5,712 nt of DNA, taken from contig PSRN01000319.1 of assembly GCA_003176075.1 (NCBI GenBank), positions 1 to 5,712 on the forward strand. The letters are read 5' to 3'. Shown here one piece after another: positions 5,356 through 5,712 of the stretch (the first letter of the stretch is position 1; each line of letters starts with the position of its first letter). Source of the DNA: Bdellovibrio sp. (GTDB taxonomy: Bacteria > Bdellovibrionota > Bdellovibrionia > Bdellovibrionales > Bdellovibrionaceae). The position numbers and the translations under genes were made by a program. The notes below the pieces were generated by a model. The model was not told the origin of the DNA. It worked only from the letters and a program-made list of their open reading frames with translations, and ran no database searches.

Positions 5356-5712
5356 ATCTCATCCGGGCGATCCATATCAAAGGAAGTGCGCGCATGTTAT
5401 GTGGATTTGGACAAAGGGGCCACGCAACGACTGGCGCAAGACTGGAACCATAAGTTTCCGGAGATAAAACTTGAAGTCCTGCCGTCACCTTACCGATCAG
5501 TGATACAACCGATCCTAGACTATATCGACGATATCGAAAGATCGGTCGACAGTGAATTTGTGACTGTGATCATTCCGGAATTCATTACCTCACGATGGTA
5601 TCATAAGTTCCTGCACAATCAGACGGCGATCCTGCTTTGGGGTCTCCACAAATTAACTTTTACTTTTCATGCGCTGCGGATTTTGAGTCAGATTGCGGCG
5701 CGAGCCCGAAGG
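5356..5712 (+). pseudogene. 5'-truncated remnant of an APC-family amino acid permease (C-terminal cytoplasmic domain)
   Basis: After the TAG at 5353-5355 the same frame stays open for 119 codons to the window edge. From about 5368 it reads RSISKEVRACYVDLD, then LEVLPSPYRSVIQPILDYID, then VTVIIPEFITSRWYHKFL and HNQTA. By established pattern this is the universal-stress-like C-terminal domain of large APC-superfamily permeases, which typically have an ESPYRS-like motif and a PEFV..RWWHHLLHNQTA motif. The 12-helix membrane part and the first strand of this domain are absent, and no membrane protein lies upstream. No ATG occurs in the frame; the first alternative starts (GTG 5386 and GTG 5401) would cut into the domain, and the nearest purine-rich stretch is too close to GTG 5386. 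After HNQTAILL the sequence stops resembling the family and does not end where such proteins usually end. A rearrangement or decay remnant is the best explanation. An assembly join is also possible. Confidence 0.72.

Overview
The window reads as chromosomal DNA of a Gram-negative bacterium of moderate GC content (about half, by eye). Three or four products carry Sec-type export signals. One lipoprotein has an unusual FENC box. A regulator pairs receiver-like with PilZ-like domains, and two exported proteins have Pro/Thr spacers. These traits recall Bdellovibrionota (Bdellovibrio-like, formerly deltaproteobacterial) genomes, but no marker gene is present and this placement is a low-confidence inference.

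Layout from left to right. (1) Positions 47-1918, plus strand: a 623-residue cytoplasmic protein that looks like two diverged copies of a receiver-like plus PilZ-like module. It starts without a ribosome binding site, close behind a candidate -10 box. (2) Positions 1920-1946: a perfect hairpin filling the gap between two convergent stop codons. (3) Positions 1947-2960, minus strand: a probable lipoprotein with a Thr/Pro linker and a beta-propeller-like domain. (4) Positions 2961-3596: a 636-base divergent intergenic stretch with no gene I can support. (5) Positions 3597-4877, plus strand: an exported multidomain protein with a 16-Ser run, an Asp/Gly/His/Cys-rich region, a PTPx-repeat spacer of about 112 residues and a C-terminal single-haem cytochrome c-like domain. 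A clear intrinsic terminator follows at 4949-4980. (6) Positions 5071-5355, plus strand: a 94-residue exported protein with four cysteines exactly 17 residues apart. (7) Positions 5356-5712, plus strand: an open frame without a credible start that matches the C-terminal cytoplasmic domain of APC-family amino acid permeases. Its membrane part is absent, so it is most likely a decayed or rearranged remnant.

The genes do not form one clear pathway. Genes 3 and 5 are divergent and both put a globular domain on a Pro/Thr stalk outside the cytoplasm, so a shared cell-envelope role is possible. The regulator at the left is separated from them by the convergent hairpin and is probably independent. 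No CRISPR array, tRNA, rRNA, insertion sequence or complete mobile element was seen.
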